DNA of 64,000 bases from Vibrio rotiferianus CAIM 577 = LMG 21460 (GCF_002741985.1 NZ_APHW01000022.1:124001-188000); one strand, 5' to 3'; shown: positions 28,519 to 37,198, counted from the stretch's first letter. Notes: generated by a model from the letters alone, not told the origin. Numbers and translations are program-made.

Positions 28519-29568
28519 TCACAAAGGGAGGTTTAACTGGTCTGTAGATACTTTGGGCTCAACACCAACATTTAAACCAATCAAACGAACCCTTCGCCCC
28601 TGTCTTCTGTTAAATGCTTCTTCACATAACCTAATAAAAAACTGCTTATCAAAAGTATCATGCCTATGTTCAACTGTTGTTTGCTGAAAGTCATTAAACT
28701 TAATCTTCACACCAAGCTTTGAAATAAGCTTTCCTTCAAGCGCTTTCTCCAATCTTTTTTCCAATTCTAAAAACAAGGGATCAATTGCTAAAAGGCATTG
28801 CTCTAAGTTATCAATATCACTGAAGTAAGTTCTTTCGACCCCTACTGATTTTCTTACCCTCTCAACAACAACAGGTCTATCATCTATTCCGTGACACCTA
28901 TCCCTGAGAGTGTTACCGAATTTACCAAATTGACTAATCAGAATATTCCTATCGGCCTCTTTGACATCTTTACCTTTAAACAAACCAAGCTTATTAAGTT
29001 TTTCTAAAGTAACCCTGCCCACACCATTGATCTGGCCTAAGTCCAAATTATCAATAAATGATTGAATTTCATCAGGCGTAACAACGCAAATACCATTTGG
29101 TTTATTCACATCTGAAGCGACTTTAGAAACAAACTTTAATGGGGAAACTCCTGCCGAAGCCGTTAAATTCAATTCAGTTTGAATAGATTTACGTATGTCT
29201 TCTGCAATTAAAGTTGCTGAACCTTGAAACAGCTTAGAACCTGTGACATCTAAATACGCCTCGTCTAACGATAGTGGCTCTATTACATCCGTATACCGTC
29301 TAAAAATTTCATGGATTTGCCTAGATACCGCCTTATACTTTTCCATATTTCCAGACACTACCGTTAAGCTTGGGCAAAGTTGCAACGCTTTTGCTGTAGA
29401 CATAGCCGAACGCACACCAAAAGCTCTCGCCTCATAGCTACAAGTTGCAATAACGCCGCGACCATCTTTCCCTCCAACAGCTAGAGGGATTCCACGTAAA
29501 GAGGGGTTGTCCCTTGCTTCTACAGAGACATAGTAACTGTCGAGATCTATATGGATTATCTTTTTCAT
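28519..29568 (-). CDS. dinB: DNA polymerase IV (Y-family), island copy
   Basis: Complete 349-residue Y-family translesion polymerase. N-terminus MKKIIHIDLDSYYVSVEARD carries the first catalytic DxD; SLDEAYLDVT holds the second acidic pair; HhH region INGVGRVTLEKLNKLG; little-finger domain; C-terminal QLNLPL suits a beta-clamp motif like E. coli QLVLGL. It is homologous to but clearly diverged from the host dinB that the island interrupts, with more AT-rich codons. It lies at the left end in the same orientation, 180 nt before the truncated host gene. No LexA box was found upstream. Confidence 0.95.
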   Translation of the reverse strand: MKKIIHIDLDSYYVSVEARDNPSLRGIPLAVGGKDGRGVIATCSYEARAFGVRSAMSTAKALQLCPSLTVVSGNMEKYKAVSRQIHEIFRRYTDVIEPLSLDEAYLDVTGSKLFQGSATLIAEDIRKSIQTELNLTASAGVSPLKFVSKVASDVNKPNGICVVTPDEIQSFIDNLDLGQINGVGRVTLEKLNKLGLFKGKDVKEADRNILISQFGKFGNTLRDRCHGIDDRPVVVERVRKSVGVERTYFSDIDNLEQCLLAIDPLFLELEKRLEKALEGKLISKLGVKIKFNDFQQTTVEHRHDTFDKQFFIRLCEEAFNRRQGRRVRLIGLNVGVEPKVSTDQLNLPL

Positions 29569-29783
29569 TAATGAAAGTTCACTATATCCCTGAAATGTTT
29601 AGTAAGGCGATATCATCACTGCGTGAAAACATCACCTCACTACAAGGGTATTTAAAAGAACGATGGTCAAGAAAAATCATAAATGCCTAGCGAGTAGTGA
29701 GCGGTGCGAGCGTAACGAGTGGCTTTATTATTATTCTTTACCATCACTGACAGATTTAATTGCTCAAAAAACCACCGTCGAAC

Positions 29784-29799
29784 ATGTGTATTTATACAG
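29784..29799 (+). promoter_or_regulatory. LexA-like box, one mismatch
   Basis: ATGT-GTATTTAT-ACAG fits CTGT-N8-ACAG with one mismatch in the outer arm, 40 nt upstream of the small gene at 29839. SOS control is an inference. The rest of the 270-nt gap after the dinB start (29569-29783) shows no gene. Confidence 0.35.
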
Positions 29800-29838
29800 T
29801 GTACTATCATAGCGTACCCATCACAAAGGAGGATTTGT

Positions 29839-30003
29839 ATGCAAGAAGAATTGCTCTATTTAATCAATGCGAAAGCGCAGATTTTGGGCGTGTCGCCAAG
29901 TGCGATAAAGGCGGCTTTAGCCATGGAGTGCTTACTGGATGAAGAAGCTGCCGATGACCCAATTTCATTGATCAGAGACACCAGCATAAACGATATACGT
30001 TAA
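29839..30003 (+). CDS. small hypothetical protein
   Basis: 54 residues: MQEELLYLINAKAQILGVSP, SAIKAALAMECLLDEEAADD and a polar tail. Not recognised. A strong AAAGGAGG binding site 6-7 nt before the ATG argues that it is translated; a longer frame from 29719 has no such site. Two helices and a net acidic charge are visible. Its LexA-like box and place beside the island dinB suggest a damage-linked role, which is inference only. 30004-30161 has no gene. Confidence 0.6.
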   Translation: MQEELLYLINAKAQILGVSPSAIKAALAMECLLDEEAADDPISLIRDTSINDIR

Positions 30004-30161
30004 TGCATAACGTTAATAGCAGCGCATCTTTGGACAGAACCGATTTAGAGCAACCTGTCAGAGCTGATTACATCGTGGCTACAGAACTGACAGATTGAAT
30101 CCAGACTAATCCAATTTATACCACCTGGGTTATCTTTACTTTAATAGCTTTCATTAACCAG

Positions 30162-30857
30162 CTATTGGTTTATGAGCGTATTTTTGATTGATGGCAAGAT
30201 GTAACCTAGATACTCATCCCGAACCCTTAAGCTACATGTTTTAGATAGTTCAAAGTCAATGGTATGCCCATCAACGTAAATTGAACTACTAAGCTTGTCT
30301 AGCTTATATTCCTTGCCTTCTATAAGCTTTTCCAGTGCCTGAAACGCATCTTTTATGCTCGTTATTTCGATACTAGCTTTCGCCGCTCTGTCTATGACTA
30401 CGCGGCTAACTTTTACCTTTCCAGTGCCTTCAAGCTTTGCGTTAAGATCACTTTCGAGTACACATCTAAACGCTTTCAAGCTCAACTCTGGGTTACTAAA
30501 GCCCATCTGAAAGTCAAACAGTCTCGTGAAGCAATCCAAAAACGTCCTCGTCGACTTTGGTGAGTTATAAATCACCATCAATAGTTTGTTTGTATCTAGA
30601 GCCTCGATATGAAAGCTGATGTTTCTATAGGTGACGTACGAAATCTCATCGATAACATTACCAAATTGGTCATAGGTCTCATCGTTAAACTCTACTTTTT
30701 CAGAGTACGTAGCGTGAAGAGCTTCCGATTCATTCAGCGAAACGCCGTGAAATGTAAAGTCATGCTGCTCATCAGATTGCTGCCTTAATTTAGACATTAT
30801 TTCTGAGACGCTCTTTTTACTATTTATCAGTAGTAACTTCAGCCTCTGACGACTCAT
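30162..30857 (-). CDS. third gene of the nuclease cassette, unknown function
   Basis: 231 residues, not recognised. Starts MSRQRLKLLLINSKKSVSEI; central part contains EISYVTYRNISFHIEALDTN and SPKSTRTFLDCFTRLFDF; no clear catalytic motif or membrane segment. The ATG overlaps the previous gene's stop (ATGA). An 8-G tract just upstream means that a single-base insertion, or a -1 ribosomal slip, would fuse it in frame to the 360-residue protein before it. Last gene of the three-gene minus-strand unit. Confidence 0.8.
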   Translation of the reverse strand: MSRQRLKLLLINSKKSVSEIMSKLRQQSDEQHDFTFHGVSLNESEALHATYSEKVEFNDETYDQFGNVIDEISYVTYRNISFHIEALDTNKLLMVIYNSPKSTRTFLDCFTRLFDFQMGFSNPELSLKAFRCVLESDLNAKLEGTGKVKVSRVVIDRAAKASIEITSIKDAFQALEKLIEGKEYKLDKLSSSIYVDGHTIDFELSKTCSLRVRDEYLGYILPSIKNTLINQ

Positions 30858-31936
30858 TTTCGTCCCCCCCCTTGAGTTTCTGCTACGATTTCATCGACTA
30901 TCGTACGTGCAGTATCTTCGATAAGCCTAGATATCCGTAGCTCTTCTTCGTTGTCCAGCTTTGATGAGTTTTTGTTGTATTTTCCTTTCCCTTGATACTT
31001 GAACTTTCCTCTAGTTACATACGCGAAATCTTCAAAAGTTTCAGGCTCACTAAACATTGCTTCCATTACATAGATATCCGAGTCGACAAGCTCCTCTTCA
31101 AACTTCCATCGGATCTTGGAAATATAAAATCCACGACCATATAAATCCTGAAGTTCATCAGACTTTAGTACACCTTCACCTTTCAATGAGCCTCTACTGA
31201 TGTGTATACCAGAATCTCCAGAGTCCTCTTCATCATCTGTTGGTTTGGGGTGGAATAAATAAACATCCGTAACGTCTCTCACCTTAAAGCCATTCATGCC
31301 ATAGATTAACCGCTGAAAGAACTTAGTCCGCATATCAGCATCGTCCACTGAAGCTAAATTAATACGAGTAGAGTCGAATTCCTCACCTGCCTCTTCGGCT
31401 GTCAGTGCGATAGACTCGCGAATGGTTCTCTCGTACTCTTTCACTTTTGGATTGTCGGGATATCTTACTGTGTAACCAGAATCCGTTTTCTCGATTGTGA
31501 TGGTCGCTTCTTTCTTAACAATTTGCTTAAACTCAGATTTTGTATAATCTGGCGTTTCATACGTTATATCAACAACATAATTACCGTGCTCATCTTCACG
31601 CCAAAGACACAGATCATCTTCTTCAGTGACTTGTTTCTTTAGGACTTCTAGTGCCGTCTCTAAAGAGTCTGTGTCCACTACTGTCGCATAGTCGCTAGTC
31701 GTCGTTTTTTCTTTACGCTGCACCACGCCCATCGCTGTCGCTATTCTTTGATGGTCATAGTAGTCATGGTTGTATTTAGAAAATTCACGAGCAAGTGCTT
31801 CTCTTTTGGTTTCAATCGAGATGATAACGCCTCGTGAAAGGAACAAATCCCTGAGTTCAGGATTGTTAATCTTAGAAGTGTTGAGCGCGTCAAACAAAGC
31901 CTTATCAGTGACGCTATAAAGATAATTTTTATGCAT
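30854..31936 (-). CDS. second gene of the nuclease cassette, unknown function
   Basis: 360 residues from the ATG at 31936 (MHKNYLYSVTDKALFDALN), chosen because GGAAGGG lies 5 nt upstream and the start overlaps the nuclease stop. The N-terminal 80 residues are helical (ELRDLFLSRGVIISIETKRE); residues 130-180 are beta-rich; the rest includes DVTDVYLFHPKPTDDEEDSG and a charged C-terminus. No family recognised. The 3' end contains G8 (plus-strand C at 30864-30871), coding GGGRK before the stop. Confidence 0.85.
   Translation of the reverse strand: MHKNYLYSVTDKALFDALNTSKINNPELRDLFLSRGVIISIETKREALAREFSKYNHDYYDHQRIATAMGVVQRKEKTTTSDYATVVDTDSLETALEVLKKQVTEEDDLCLWREDEHGNYVVDITYETPDYTKSEFKQIVKKEATITIEKTDSGYTVRYPDNPKVKEYERTIRESIALTAEEAGEEFDSTRINLASVDDADMRTKFFQRLIYGMNGFKVRDVTDVYLFHPKPTDDEEDSGDSGIHISRGSLKGEGVLKSDELQDLYGRGFYISKIRWKFEEELVDSDIYVMEAMFSEPETFEDFAYVTRGKFKYQGKGKYNKNSSKLDNEEELRISRLIEDTARTIVDEIVAETQGGGRK
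30864..30871 (-). repeat. G8 homopolymer at the gene 2 / gene 3 junction
   Basis: Frame 0 reads CAA GGG GGG GGA CGA AAA TGA. A ninth G, or a -1 slip on G GGG GGA, gives ...ACG AAA ATG AGT CGT, which runs straight into gene 3. Confidence 0.7.
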
Positions 31937-32999
31937 GAACACCCTTCCAACCAATATCTTCGGAGTTATAGAACTCTATCTTGTAAGGAATTAACTCCAG
32001 TGTAATATTGAGTCTCTTCTTCATTTCTTTGTCATAACCCCACTCGTGGGCATACTTTTCCAGCGCTCGATTAAAATGAGAACGAGCTGAACCACTGGTT
32101 TCAGTGTGAGGTACCTTTAATCGAATCTTGTTGTCAGTGTTCAATAGCTGGTACTTTGAGAGCAAATCTAAGAGGTAAAGAAATTCATTATCGGTATTTG
32201 CTTGTCGATTGTAGTAAACAATGTAACCAGGATCGTATACAGCTTTAATCTGACCACCAACGATATCATGTACCTCATCATGCTTGATGATTATGAAAGG
32301 TGATGACAACATTTCGATAGTCGCTGGCAGATATTTCTCCGAAGAGACGACCTTATGGAAGGTCAACTCTGGGTAGTAAAAACCAAACTCTGTTTTTGGA
32401 AACGTACTTTGACGCACCATATCGTTAATATCAGAGGCAATTGTCATCCAATAGTTAATCTGAAGTGGTTCGATAAAGTGTAGTTTTTTATCTTTAGGAA
32501 CAGGTATCTTTGAAAGCTGAACAGGCTTAGGTAACCTACCTGTTTGACCTTTCTCTCGCTTGGGTGGGTAAAAAAAGTCGTAGAAGCCTTTCTGGTATTG
32601 ATTATCGTGGTTATAAACAAACAGTAAACCGCGGACTTCAAAATCACCCGCAGGAATTAGGTATTTATCTTGCCAGTGCGTACTATTACCGGCGCAATCA
32701 ATCGTCTTCGCCAGAGATGTCAAAGCTTCTTCTATCTTCGCAGGGCTTATTGAGCCCTTACCGTAGCTTTTTAAATCGGTATTAAAAAGGACGTTTTTGT
32801 TGCTATAAGGATCTTTGTAACCCCAAACGACATCAACAGGGTGGGTGTGCTTCTGGTTTTTGTTTTTGTCTAAGTGCTTTTCCTGTTTTCTACATGGAAA
32901 GTCTTGGTCGTAAGGACCATATTGCTCCCATTTAAAAATGCTTAACAAATTGGAAGATACAACTTTCGCGATCTCCTCACGAGGCCCGTTTTCAGCCAT
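31929..32999 (-). CDS. PD-(D/E)xK nuclease-like protein, first gene of a candidate defence cassette
   Basis: 356 residues. The N-terminal 100 look like a restriction-endonuclease core: an acidic helix (PREEIAKVVSSNLLSIFKW), then HPVDVVWGYKDPYSNKNVLF with the first Asp, then NTDLKSYGKGSISPAKIEEA giving D-x-K. The remainder (YWMTIASDINDMVRQSTFPK and RNLNITLELIPYK-like segments) is not recognised. First of three overlapping minus-strand genes. Target and mode are unknown; an antiphage role is inferred from the nuclease core and the island setting. Confidence 0.8.
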   Translation of the reverse strand: MAENGPREEIAKVVSSNLLSIFKWEQYGPYDQDFPCRKQEKHLDKNKNQKHTHPVDVVWGYKDPYSNKNVLFNTDLKSYGKGSISPAKIEEALTSLAKTIDCAGNSTHWQDKYLIPAGDFEVRGLLFVYNHDNQYQKGFYDFFYPPKREKGQTGRLPKPVQLSKIPVPKDKKLHFIEPLQINYWMTIASDINDMVRQSTFPKTEFGFYYPELTFHKVVSSEKYLPATIEMLSSPFIIIKHDEVHDIVGGQIKAVYDPGYIVYYNRQANTDNEFLYLLDLLSKYQLLNTDNKIRLKVPHTETSGSARSHFNRALEKYAHEWGYDKEMKKRLNITLELIPYKIEFYNSEDIGWKGVHA

Positions 33000-33280
33000 T
33001 AATTCTAACCCTACTATTGATAATTAAATTTACTCTAAACTTAATTGTATAATATGCAAATGATTGACTCTCTTCTAGTGGCTAGCTCAATGTACCGTCA
33101 AGTTTTTCTCTAGATTGGGTTTGTCTTGTCTAAAGCGGCAACGTAAAATTGGTCAAACTAACTTTGGGGCAATTTTGATTTTGACTGATTTGTGCAACAG
33201 GCTGTTGCACAATGAGAAGGTTGGAGTTATGGCAGAATTTGCAACAACTGAGGTTTTCCTCGAAACCTTAGTAATTGATA

Positions 33281-33376
33281 CTAGAAAAGGATGTATCCAA
33301 GTGTTAAACCCACAACCATTATGATGATACTGGTTAATGTCATATTGTTGTCGACCCATTCATCAAGCTTACTCAT
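33281..33376 (-). CDS. 31-residue single-pass membrane protein
   Basis: Read from the ATG at 33376: MSKLDEWVDNNMTLTSIIIM then VVGLTLGYILF. A charged N-terminus is followed by one strong membrane helix. AAGGAGG lies about 9 nt upstream, and the ATG overlaps the stop of the 132-residue gene (ATGAGTAA), so translation is coupled. Resembles small membrane toxins or accessory peptides in build, but no family is recognised. The region 33000-33280 to its left holds no other supported gene. Confidence 0.6.
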   Translation of the reverse strand: MSKLDEWVDNNMTLTSIIIMVVGLTLGYILF

Positions 33377-33767
33377 TCGAAGTTCCTCCTTCTTTGCTAA
33401 TCATGTCAAAACCATGTTCAACACCATAAATTACTTCACGTAAGAGTGCCTTATTTGGTGAGTTCAAATTAGCAATGACTCGACCAATTTCATTGCCCAA
33501 GTCACAAAACTCAATATCACCATCTGGAAGGCTATCAAGTGCTAACTTGAGGTTTGAAAGAAAAATATTAGGGTTCAGCAAATCTGAACTAGGTTCATCG
33601 AAAACCTCATTTCGGTCAGCCATGAAATCATCTGTAACCCATTCTCCCCCGTCGGCGAAGGATATCCAATCAGGTTTTGTTTCGCTCTTTGCAAGCAAAT
33701 CACTGTGAGTATTATAAGGAGTCATCCCTTCTAGCAGCTCTTTTTCGGTCAACTTTTTCTTGCTCAT
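33369..33767 (-). CDS. hypothetical acidic protein
   Basis: 132 residues from the ATG at 33767 (MSKKKLTEKELLEGMTPYNT); a start at 33776 would add three residues. The N-terminal EKELLEGMTPYNTHSDLLAK faintly resembles the tails of MazE/AbrB antitoxins; the C-terminal half (IGRVIANLNSPNKALLREVI) is helical. Not assigned. Its stop overlaps the start of the tiny membrane protein. The pair is bracketed by a 12-bp direct repeat AACTTTGGGGCA (33160-33171 and 33852-33863). Confidence 0.75.
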   Translation of the reverse strand: MSKKKLTEKELLEGMTPYNTHSDLLAKSETKPDWISFADGGEWVTDDFMADRNEVFDEPSSDLLNPNIFLSNLKLALDSLPDGDIEFCDLGNEIGRVIANLNSPNKALLREVIYGVEHGFDMISKEGGTSNE

Positions 33768-33875
33768 CGCATACAACCTGACAGGATATTTAGATTAGTT
33801 GCAGTATAGCAAACTCAGCTAGACTGCCGTTAGAACGAATGCGCTGAAACAAACTTTGGGGCAGATCTGAGCTAA

Positions 33876-33900
33876 GTGGCACTTTTTGAGAAAGTGCCAC
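33876..33900. terminator. perfect hairpin in a gene-free stretch
   Basis: GTGGCACTTT-TTGAG-AAAGTGCCAC, 10-bp stem. The surrounding 33777-34272 (496 nt) has no supported gene; the last 60 nt should hold the promoter of the PHP-ATPase gene. Confidence 0.5.
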
Positions 33901-34272
33901 CAGTAAAACTTCAAGCCTATGAAGCCTCTGGACAAAAATCATTTTCGCGCTTCAATCAAACCAAGCCAGTTGGCATTAGATTCTGTGGGGGAAAGGCTTT
34001 TTTTGAGGCGGAGAATTGTTGTGATATGAGCTTCAAAGAATAGTCAACCCCAGCATTTATATCTAAACATCATGTCATGAGGATAGAGTCGAAAATATAC
34101 TCCCACTAGATGAGAAATCTTGTCACTACGAATGGGACGCTAGAAACGGAAGTGAGGCTTATACTGCTGGGGAAGATTAAGTGCAACCAATTTCTCAGCA
34201 ATAAATGACACAAACGATCTGTTCCGTTAAAATGGATTAAGTTTCTGTTTTAATTGAAAGGTTGGATGTTAT

Positions 34273-36894
34273 ATGACTTTTGGAGCTAGGTTTCATCGTG
34301 GAGATCTCCACATTCACAGTTATGGTTCTGCCGGTTCATATGATGTCACTGATAGTCAGATGACGCCAGAAAATATTATTGCAAAGGCAATAGAGAAAAA
34401 CCTTTCAATCATAAGCATCACTGATCACAACAAGATTAGCAATTCTATTGATGCGGTAAATATAGCTAAAGACAAAGAAGACTTACTCGTTGTTCCAGGA
34501 ATAGAAATATCCACAACTCAAGGGCATCTACTCGCCTACTTCGCCACAACCCAAGATCTAGAAAACTTCTACGGTAAACTGAACTTCGACCCCGATAAGA
34601 AATTTTCAACGCAAGGAATCTACGAGTGTTTAGAGTATGTCAAAAAATATAATGGTTTCGGTATGTTAGCCCATATTGAGGTTGATTCTGGGTTCGAACT
34701 AACCATTGGCAAGTTCAACGAGATCTTCGATTTGGCCTTTCAACATCCCTCAATATTAGCGTTAGAAATCAGAAATCATGAATCGGTAAATTTCTATACA
34801 CAGGATGATGATAATCCAGATAGAAAACATGCCATGAAGAAAAGAAACCAAATTCTTGGCTTACCTGACTGTTATAAGTTAGCCAAAGTGATGTCTTCAG
34901 ATGCCCATTCTATGAATGCATTTGGTAAAAATGCATCTGGTGCTGATCGCCTAACCCGTTTCAAGTTAGATGAATTAAGTTTCGATGGATTACGAATTGC
35001 CCTGATGAGTCATGATTCTCGGGTTAGGCTTGAGGATGATGTACCTATCGCCCTACCGAGATTCAAAGAAATCAAAGCATTTGGAGGGATACTTGATGGG
35101 ATGTCTATCGAACTAAGTAATAATATGAACTGTATTATTGGTGGTCGCGGTACAGGTAAATCTACTCTTGTGACCGCTATTCAAGAAGCATCAAACAACC
35201 CTGTGGATACCACCGCAGTCCAAAGAAGTAATGCGTGGCCAACAAAAATTGAACTGACATACGAAAATGAAGCTGGTCAGAAGTTCAAATACGTTCTTGA
35301 ACACGGCGACTTGACTTGCATAGATGGAGATTCTAATGAGATCAACTCTCAAGTTCCTTTGGAAGCTTACTCTCAAGGTTTTACTACATTTTCAAGTAAT
35401 GGCGATGAGGACGATAAAGACAAAAAGCTTCTGAAATTCTTCGATGGTTTTACAAATGTTCAGCACCTAAAAGATGAAGATCGCTCAAAAATAGTACAAA
35501 TATCTACAAATTTCGAGCAGTTACAGAGTTTAACTAATGAAGTCGCCGAAAAATCTAATGTAGACAAAGAACTACAAGAATTACAGAGCAAGAAATCCGC
35601 ATACGAAAAACAGAATGTTGGTGAGTTAATGAGGCTTCATTCTAGTTTGGTAGAGGAAGAGGCACTACGAAAAGAGTTAGAGGAATCACTCGGTGCATTG
35701 AGCAAAAGATATAAGCAAGTCTTATCTGATAAAGATGAAATTACCGAACTACTCAACATAGATAGAACCAAAGTTCATGTTGGTAAAGATCATGTCGATA
35801 ATGTATTGGGTATCGTCCAAGAGTTCTCTGATATCGTTGACAGACACCAAAAAGAGCTAAGTGAAGAGCTAGAACAAAAACTGATCGTACTCAGAAATGA
35901 GGTTAGAGCTTGGCGTGACAAAGAAGGAACAGCGAAGCAACAGATTGAAATCAAAAAGAAAGAATTAGACGATAAGAAAATCCCCTATGATGAAGGGAAA
36001 TTTATCACTCTATCCAATGACATTACTAGACTTCAACAAAGACAAAAAGATATTCAAAAATCAGCCAATAAGCTAAAAGAAATCAAAACAGAGAGAGCAA
36101 ACCTTTTTAAAGAACGAGATAGAATTAGCAAAGAAATACAGAAACACAGACTGGGATTTTGTACACGAGTTAACCAAGATTTATCTGGTTCTGTTGATGG
36201 ATTGTTTGTACAAGCAAAAGTTGGTGTGGGGTATCTATCCAAAGAGTTCTCAACATTCATCAAAACTGCTACTGGATGGTATAGATGGGCAAATAGTGAC
36301 AAAATTGCCAATTCAATATCACCTCTTGAGTTTTACAAGAATATGAAATTCAAGAAATATGATTTCTTATCTACGCTAGGGTTGAGCGAAGTTGAGATTG
36401 AAGATGTTAAGACGAAAATTTGTGGCTTAACACTAGAGAAAGTTCTATCTATCCCATTTAGAGAAAGACCTAAATTGACTGTCACACGCCATAACAAATC
36501 TCAACGAGACGCAGATGTTAAAGATATCAGTGAGTTGAGTTTGGGACAGCAGCAATCAATTATGTTGTCTATCCTCATCCAATCAGACAGTAATCTTCCT
36601 CTAATCATCGACCAACCAGAGGATAACCTAGATTCAGAGTTCATCTTCAATAGCGTGGTCTCTAATCTTCGTAGGTGTAAAGAGAAAAGACAGATTATCG
36701 TTGTCACACACAACTCAAACATAGGAGTTCTTGGTGACGCTGAGTTAGTGATACCGCTTGTTGCGTCTAATGATAAATCTTCTATCGTTGGCATGGGGTC
36801 AATTGACAACAGAGAAACTCAAGATCAATGCTGTGAAATACTTGAGGGTGGTAGAAGAGCATTCTCAACAAGAAAAGAAATTTACAGAATTTGA
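34273..36894 (+). CDS. PHP domain plus SMC-like ATPase (TrlF family type)
   Basis: 873 residues. Residues 1-255 form a PHP phosphoesterase domain: DLHIHSYGS (metal His at 13 and 15), ITDHNK, VPGIEIS, LAHIE and SSDAH. An ABC/SMC-like ATPase follows: Walker A GGRGTGKST at 290-298, a long coiled coil about 390-640, signature LSLGQQQSIMLS near 753 and Walker B LIIDQPEDNLDS near 778. This is the architecture of TrlF-type proteins, often found in defence islands. A nucleic-acid processing role is inferred. Stands alone with its own terminator. Confidence 0.87.
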   Translation: MTFGARFHRGDLHIHSYGSAGSYDVTDSQMTPENIIAKAIEKNLSIISITDHNKISNSIDAVNIAKDKEDLLVVPGIEISTTQGHLLAYFATTQDLENFYGKLNFDPDKKFSTQGIYECLEYVKKYNGFGMLAHIEVDSGFELTIGKFNEIFDLAFQHPSILALEIRNHESVNFYTQDDDNPDRKHAMKKRNQILGLPDCYKLAKVMSSDAHSMNAFGKNASGADRLTRFKLDELSFDGLRIALMSHDSRVRLEDDVPIALPRFKEIKAFGGILDGMSIELSNNMNCIIGGRGTGKSTLVTAIQEASNNPVDTTAVQRSNAWPTKIELTYENEAGQKFKYVLEHGDLTCIDGDSNEINSQVPLEAYSQGFTTFSSNGDEDDKDKKLLKFFDGFTNVQHLKDEDRSKIVQISTNFEQLQSLTNEVAEKSNVDKELQELQSKKSAYEKQNVGELMRLHSSLVEEEALRKELEESLGALSKRYKQVLSDKDEITELLNIDRTKVHVGKDHVDNVLGIVQEFSDIVDRHQKELSEELEQKLIVLRNEVRAWRDKEGTAKQQIEIKKKELDDKKIPYDEGKFITLSNDITRLQQRQKDIQKSANKLKEIKTERANLFKERDRISKEIQKHRLGFCTRVNQDLSGSVDGLFVQAKVGVGYLSKEFSTFIKTATGWYRWANSDKIANSISPLEFYKNMKFKKYDFLSTLGLSEVEIEDVKTKICGLTLEKVLSIPFRERPKLTVTRHNKSQRDADVKDISELSLGQQQSIMLSILIQSDSNLPLIIDQPEDNLDSEFIFNSVVSNLRRCKEKRQIIVVTHNSNIGVLGDAELVIPLVASNDKSSIVGMGSIDNRETQDQCCEILEGGRRAFSTRKEIYRI

Positions 36895-36905
36895 TGTGTA
36901 TGTTC

Positions 36906-36935
36906 GGGCTAGGGATAACCCTAGCCCATTTTATT
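36906..36935 (+). terminator. terminator after the PHP-ATPase gene
   Basis: GGGCTAGGG-ATAA-CCCTAGCCC followed by ATTTTATT. Confidence 0.8.
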
Positions 36936-37039
36936 CTAGGGAGTTGGTTCGATAGTATTCGGAGTCTCCCATACCTACCTTTAGAACGCTCACATGTAAG
37001 TTAGCTTCGAGCTTACAGGGAGGTATTTGCAGCGTGTCA

Positions 37040-37185
37040 CTACACTGAAAGGTATTTGTAGAAGATTTAGGCCAAGTATGTAATCACGGAAGTCATCAGA
37101 TCAGAAGTAGCAGATATGTTACCACGAAGCGTATTTGCGATGTTCCAAAGCTGCTTTTTAGTTCTTTTTGGTATTGTTCAACCAT
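37040..37185 (-). pseudogene. decayed N-terminal fragment of a second hsdM
   Basis: On the minus strand ATG GTT GAA CAA starts at 37185; after a shift of frame the DNA reads KQLWNIANTLRGNIS then VITYLA-stop-IFYKYLS-V-stop. This tracks the start of the intact neighbour (KQLWNITNTLRGSML, GYLCGLIFYKYLSD). Frameshift, stops and loss of everything beyond about 45 codons show a dead remnant. It lies just past the 3' end of the HsdM-FRG gene. Confidence 0.82.
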
Positions 37186-37198
37186 GAGGTGTCCGCAA

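Noticed and set aside
33115..33324. Plus-strand frame of 69 codons (with a 31-codon inner start with SD at 33229)
   Set aside because: It is antisense to the better supported 31-residue membrane protein, whose start is fixed by a strong SD and gene overlap; composition is not protein-like.
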